NCBI GenBank assembly: GCA_017304505.1
Contig: JAFKKQ010000295.1
Location: 1-7,556 of the forward strand
DNA from: Hyphomicrobiales bacterium
GTDB taxonomy: Bacteria; Pseudomonadota; Alphaproteobacteria; Rhizobiales; Xanthobacteraceae
Direction of reading: 5' to 3'
Length of the DNA: 7,556 nt
The translations under genes were made by a program, and so were the position numbers. Under the pieces are notes generated by a model. It searched no databases. It saw only the letters and a program-made list of their open reading frames with translations, and was not told where the DNA came from. Below, one piece after another: positions 5,080-7,556 of this stretch. Position 1 is the stretch's first letter. Every line of letters starts with the position of its first letter.

Positions 5080-6249
5080 AACAGCTCGACTCCCGGCGTG
5101 CGGCCGGTCACTCCGCACTTTTCGTCCGGCCCCTGCGCCAAGCGCCCCGGCTGGAGTCTCCAAGCCCTGACAGACGCGGTTCTGGGACGTTCGCACCGAT
5201 CCAAGATCGGCAAGGCGAAGCTCAAGCGCGCCATCGATCTGACCCGCGAGCTGCTGGAAGCGCCCGCGGATTATCGCATCGGCATCGTGCCGGCCTCCGA
5301 CACCGGCGCCGTCGAAATGGCGCTGTGGTCGCTGCTCGGCGCGCGACCGGTCACCATGATCGCCTGGGAATCCTTCGGCGAAGGCTGGGTCGGCGACGTC
5401 CAGAAAGAGCTGAAGCTCAAGGACGTGACCACGCTGAAAGCGCCCTATGGCGCGCTGCCGGACCTTTCCAAGGTCGATTTCAATTCCGACGTCGTGTTCA
5501 CCTGGAACGGCACCACCTCCGGGGTGCGCGTGCCCAATGGTGATTGGATCAAGGCCGACCGTGCCGGACTGACCATCTGCGACGCCACTTCGGCTGCGTT
5601 CGCGCAACCGCTCGATTGGGTCAAGCTCGATGTCGTGACCTTCTCCTGGCAGAAGGTGCTGGGCGGCGAGGCCGCGCACGGCATGATCGTGCTGTCGCCG
5701 CGCGCCGTGGAGCGGCTCGAGAGCTACAAGCCGGCTTGGCCGCTGCCGAAGATCTTCCGCATGACCAAGGGCGGCAAGATCAGCGAAGACATCTTCCAGG
5801 GCGCGACCATCAACACGCCGTCGATGCTCTGCGTGGAGGATTATCTCGACACGCTGAACTGGGGCAAATCCATCGGCGGTTTGAAGGCGCTGGTCGCCCG
5901 CGCCGACGCCAACGCCAAGGCGATTGCCGACTGGGTGGCGCGCACGTCCTGGATCGATCATCTCGCGACCGATCCGGCGACCCGCTCCAACACTTCGGTG
6001 TGCCTCAAGGTGGTCGATCCCGACGTGCTGAAGCTTCCCGCCGACGCGCAGGCGAAGTTCGTCAAGGGTCTTGCCGCGATGCTCGAAAAGGAGGGCGTCG
6101 CCTACGACATCGACGCCTATCGCGACGCGCCTTCGGGCTTGCGCATCTGGTGCGGCGCCACCGTCGAACGCTCCGACGTCGAAGCCCTGACGCAATGGCT
6201 CGACTGGGCCTACGCGCAGGCCAAGGCCGCGCTGGCGCAGGCGGCGTAA
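5077..6249 (+). CDS. serC: Phosphoserine aminotransferase
   Basis: SerC is a PLP-dependent class V aminotransferase converting 3-phosphohydroxypyruvate and glutamate to O-phospho-L-serine and 2-oxoglutarate, the second step of serine synthesis in the cytoplasm. The 390-residue length fits the alphaproteobacterial form. Visible features are the N-terminal substrate region [14 protein letters not shown] (13-26), GRSHRSK (37-43), [14 protein letters not shown] (71-84) at the PLP phosphate site, [13 protein letters not shown] (142-154), ICDATSA (167-173) with Asp169 for the PLP ring nitrogen, and [11 protein letters not shown] (188-198) with the Schiff-base lysine Lys193. The C-terminal small domain ends [10 protein letters not shown]...LTQWLDWAY. 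The start ATG 5077 is preceded by AAGGA in the serC leader hairpin. It is followed on the same strand by serA, with 163 bases between them containing a palindromic repeat. The gene looks intact. Confidence 0.97.
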   Translation: MNSSTPGVRPVTPHFSSGPCAKRPGWSLQALTDAVLGRSHRSKIGKAKLKRAIDLTRELLEAPADYRIGIVPASDTGAVEMALWSLLGARPVTMIAWESFGEGWVGDVQKELKLKDVTTLKAPYGALPDLSKVDFNSDVVFTWNGTTSGVRVPNGDWIKADRAGLTICDATSAAFAQPLDWVKLDVVTFSWQKVLGGEAAHGMIVLSPRAVERLESYKPAWPLPKIFRMTKGGKISEDIFQGATINTPSMLCVEDYLDTLNWGKSIGGLKALVARADANAKAIADWVARTSWIDHLATDPATRSNTSVCLKVVDPDVLKLPADAQAKFVKGLAAMLEKEGVAYDIDAYRDAPSGLRIWCGATVERSDVEALTQWLDWAYAQAKAALAQAA

Positions 6250-6280
6250 GCCGGCGCCGCGCGCGCCCACCCACCCGGAT

Positions 6281-6377
6281 GTCATGCCCGCGAAGGCGGG
6301 CATCCAGTAACCCCAGAGGTTCGAACCGCTCGCAATGCCCCATGCGTACTGGATCGTCCGCTTTTGCGGACGATGAC
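6281..6377. repeat. 97-bp bipartite palindromic intergenic repeat between serC and serA
   Basis: The left arm (6281-6309) and right arm (6347-6377) are imperfect inverted copies of each other, sharing the ends GTCAT and ATCCAGTA. Each arm contains its own hairpin: ATGCCCGC / GCGGGCAT around GAAG (84-91 and 96-103 after base 6200) on the left, and ATCGTCCGC / GCGGACGAT around TTTT (6353-6361 and 6366-6374) on the right. The spacer holds the exact palindrome GGTTCGAACC (6318-6327). This resembles the dispersed intergenic palindromes I recall from Bradyrhizobium, Afipia and Nitrobacter genomes. It codes for nothing visible and ends 35 bases before serA. In RNA it could stabilise, process or attenuate the operon message. 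Confidence 0.8.
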
Positions 6378-6412
6378 AGTGAACGGGGTTGCGACATCAA
6401 CGGACGATAACC

Positions 6413-7556
6413 ATGCCCACCGTTCTCATCTCAGACGCACTTTCTCCCGCTGCCGTGCAGATCTTCAAGGATCGCGGCATCGACGTCGATTTCCAGCCGA
6501 GCCTCGGCAAGGACAAAGACAAGCTCGCCGAGATCGTCGGCAATTACGACGGCCTCGCCATCCGTTCCGCCACCAAGGTGACGTCCAAGATTCTCGAAAA
6601 AGCCAAGAATCTGAAAGTCATCGGCCGTGCCGGCATCGGTGTCGACAACGTCGATATTCCGGCGGCCACCGCCAAGGGCGTGATCGTGATGAACACGCCG
6701 TTCGGCAACTCGATCACCACCGCAGAGCATGCCATCTCGCTGATGCTGGCGCTCGCGCGACAGATTCCCGAAGCCGATGCTTCCACGCGCGCCGGCAAAT
6801 GGGAAAAGAACAAGTTCATGGGCATGGAGATTTTCGGCAAGACGCTCGGCGTCATCGGTTGCGGCAACATCGGCTCCATCGTCGCCGACCGCGCCATCGG
6901 CCTGAAGATGAAGGTGATCGCCTACGATCCATTCCTGTCGCCCGAGCGCGCGCTGACGATCGGCGTCGAGAAGGTCGACCTGGACGATCTGCTCAAGCGC
7001 GCCGATATCATCACGCTGCACACGCCGCTGACCGAGAAGACCAAGAACATCATCGACGCCGCGGCGCTGAAGAAGACCAAGAAGGGCGTGCGCATCGTCA
7101 ACTGCGCGCGCGGCGGGCTTGTGGACGAAGCGGCACTTGCCGAGGCGCTCAAGAGCGGTCACGTCGCGGGCGCCGCCTTCGACGTGTTCGTCGAAGAGCC
7201 CGCGACCAGCAATGCGCTGTTCGGACTCCCCAACGTCGTGTGCACGCCGCACCTGGGCGCGGCCACCAGCGAGGCGCAGGAGAATGTCGCGCTTCAGGTT
7301 GCCGAACAGATGTCCGACTATCTGCTGCGCGGCGCGATCTCGAACGCCGTCAACTTCCCCTCGATTACCGCGGAAGAAGCGCCGCGACTCAAGCCGTTCA
7401 TCGCGCTTGCCGAGCGGCTCGGCTCGTTTGCCGGCCAGCTCACCGAAAGCGGCATCAAGAAGGTGCAGATTTCCTATGAGGGTTCTGTCGCGCAGATGAA
7501 CACCAAGGCGCTCACGTCGGCCGCGATTGCGGGACTGCTGCGTCCAATGTTGCAGG
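6413..7556 (+). CDS. serA: D-3-phosphoglycerate dehydrogenase, C-terminus beyond the window
   Basis: SerA oxidises 3-phosphoglycerate with NAD+ to 3-phosphohydroxypyruvate, the first and committed step of serine synthesis. From ATG 6413 the frame is open for 381 codons to the window edge. It contains the whole D-2-hydroxyacid dehydrogenase region: GRAGIGVDN (71-79), the NAD-binding GVIGCGNIG (146-154), Arg233 in NCARGGLVDE, Glu262 in FVEEPAT and the catalytic His280 in TPHLGAAT. The SSITAEEAP-like hinge (here FPSITAEEAP, 315-324) leads into the allosteric substrate-binding domain. The long form of about 530 residues with an ACT domain, which binds serine in many family members, is therefore expected, but its end is not visible. 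The ribosome site is weak (GGA at 6402-6404). The gene follows serC in the same direction, so it is likely cotranscribed from the serC promoter through the palindromic repeat. Confidence 0.96.
   Translation, partial: MPTVLISDALSPAAVQIFKDRGIDVDFQPSLGKDKDKLAEIVGNYDGLAIRSATKVTSKILEKAKNLKVIGRAGIGVDNVDIPAATAKGVIVMNTPFGNSITTAEHAISLMLALARQIPEADASTRAGKWEKNKFMGMEIFGKTLGVIGCGNIGSIVADRAIGLKMKVIAYDPFLSPERALTIGVEKVDLDDLLKRADIITLHTPLTEKTKNIIDAAALKKTKKGVRIVNCARGGLVDEAALAEALKSGHVAGAAFDVFVEEPATSNALFGLPNVVCTPHLGAATSEAQENVALQVAEQMSDYLLRGAISNAVNFPSITAEEAPRLKPFIALAERLGSFAGQLTESGIKKVQISYEGSVAQMNTKALTSAAIAGLLRPMLQ

Noticed and set aside
4702..6303. Minus-strand open frame of 533 codons opposite serC
   Set aside because: serC on the plus strand is unmistakable, and the antisense translation is low-complexity Arg/Gly/Ala without motifs.
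6311..6345. tRNA-like T-arm GGTTCGAACC, possibly a tRNA gene or attachment site
   Set aside because: No acceptor, D or anticodon arms can be drawn around it, and the flanks belong to the bipartite repeat.
6364..7479. Plus-strand open frame of 371 codons in the serA region
   Set aside because: It is out of frame with serA and reads Arg-rich nonsense. The true serA frame from 6413 is open to the window edge with all catalytic residues.

Overview
The window looks like chromosomal DNA from a GC-rich alphaproteobacterium of the order Hyphomicrobiales, most likely the Bradyrhizobium / Rhodopseudomonas / Afipia / Nitrobacter neighbourhood. The pointers are: protein sequences typical of that group, an EcfG-type stress promoter (GGAAC-N17-CGTT), an Irr-type iron box upstream of bacterioferritin, a serC leader RNA upstream of serC-serA, a two-part palindromic intergenic repeat of a style familiar from these genomes, and small outer-membrane barrels with the ADLP mature N-terminus. 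No phage, transposase, CRISPR or defence gene is visible, and the content is mostly housekeeping.

Layout. Bases 1-242 (minus strand) hold the first 80 codons of an FMN-dependent alpha-hydroxy-acid (L-lactate type) dehydrogenase that runs off the left edge. It is divergent from a 67-residue hypothetical protein (388-591, plus) that has its own EcfG-like promoter. After a weak terminator comes glmM (849-2087), phosphoglucosamine mutase of peptidoglycan and LPS precursor synthesis. This copy is about 35 residues shorter than its family because of a clean in-frame gap between the metal-binding loop and the sugar-binding loop. Next is an iron-storage pair: bfd (2214-2417), the [2Fe-2S] ferredoxin that releases iron from bacterioferritin, and bfr (2580-3065), with every ferroxidase and haem ligand in place. 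A strong 14-bp-stem terminator closes bfr.

Bases 3349-4910 carry two tandem outer-membrane beta-barrel genes only 14 bases apart, related to each other and closed by a 12-bp-stem terminator. A cluster of TTAA boxes, one pair spaced as in a CtrA site, lies before the first. The right third is the serine biosynthesis unit: promoter, serC leader RNA, serC (5077-6249), a 97-bp bipartite palindrome, and serA (6413 to beyond the right edge). SerA oxidises 3-phosphoglycerate and SerC transaminates the product.

The observation most worth checking is the glmM deletion. GlmM is normally essential and the lost segment belongs to the conserved fold. Either this is a defective or second copy, an assembly error, or an unusual minimal variant.
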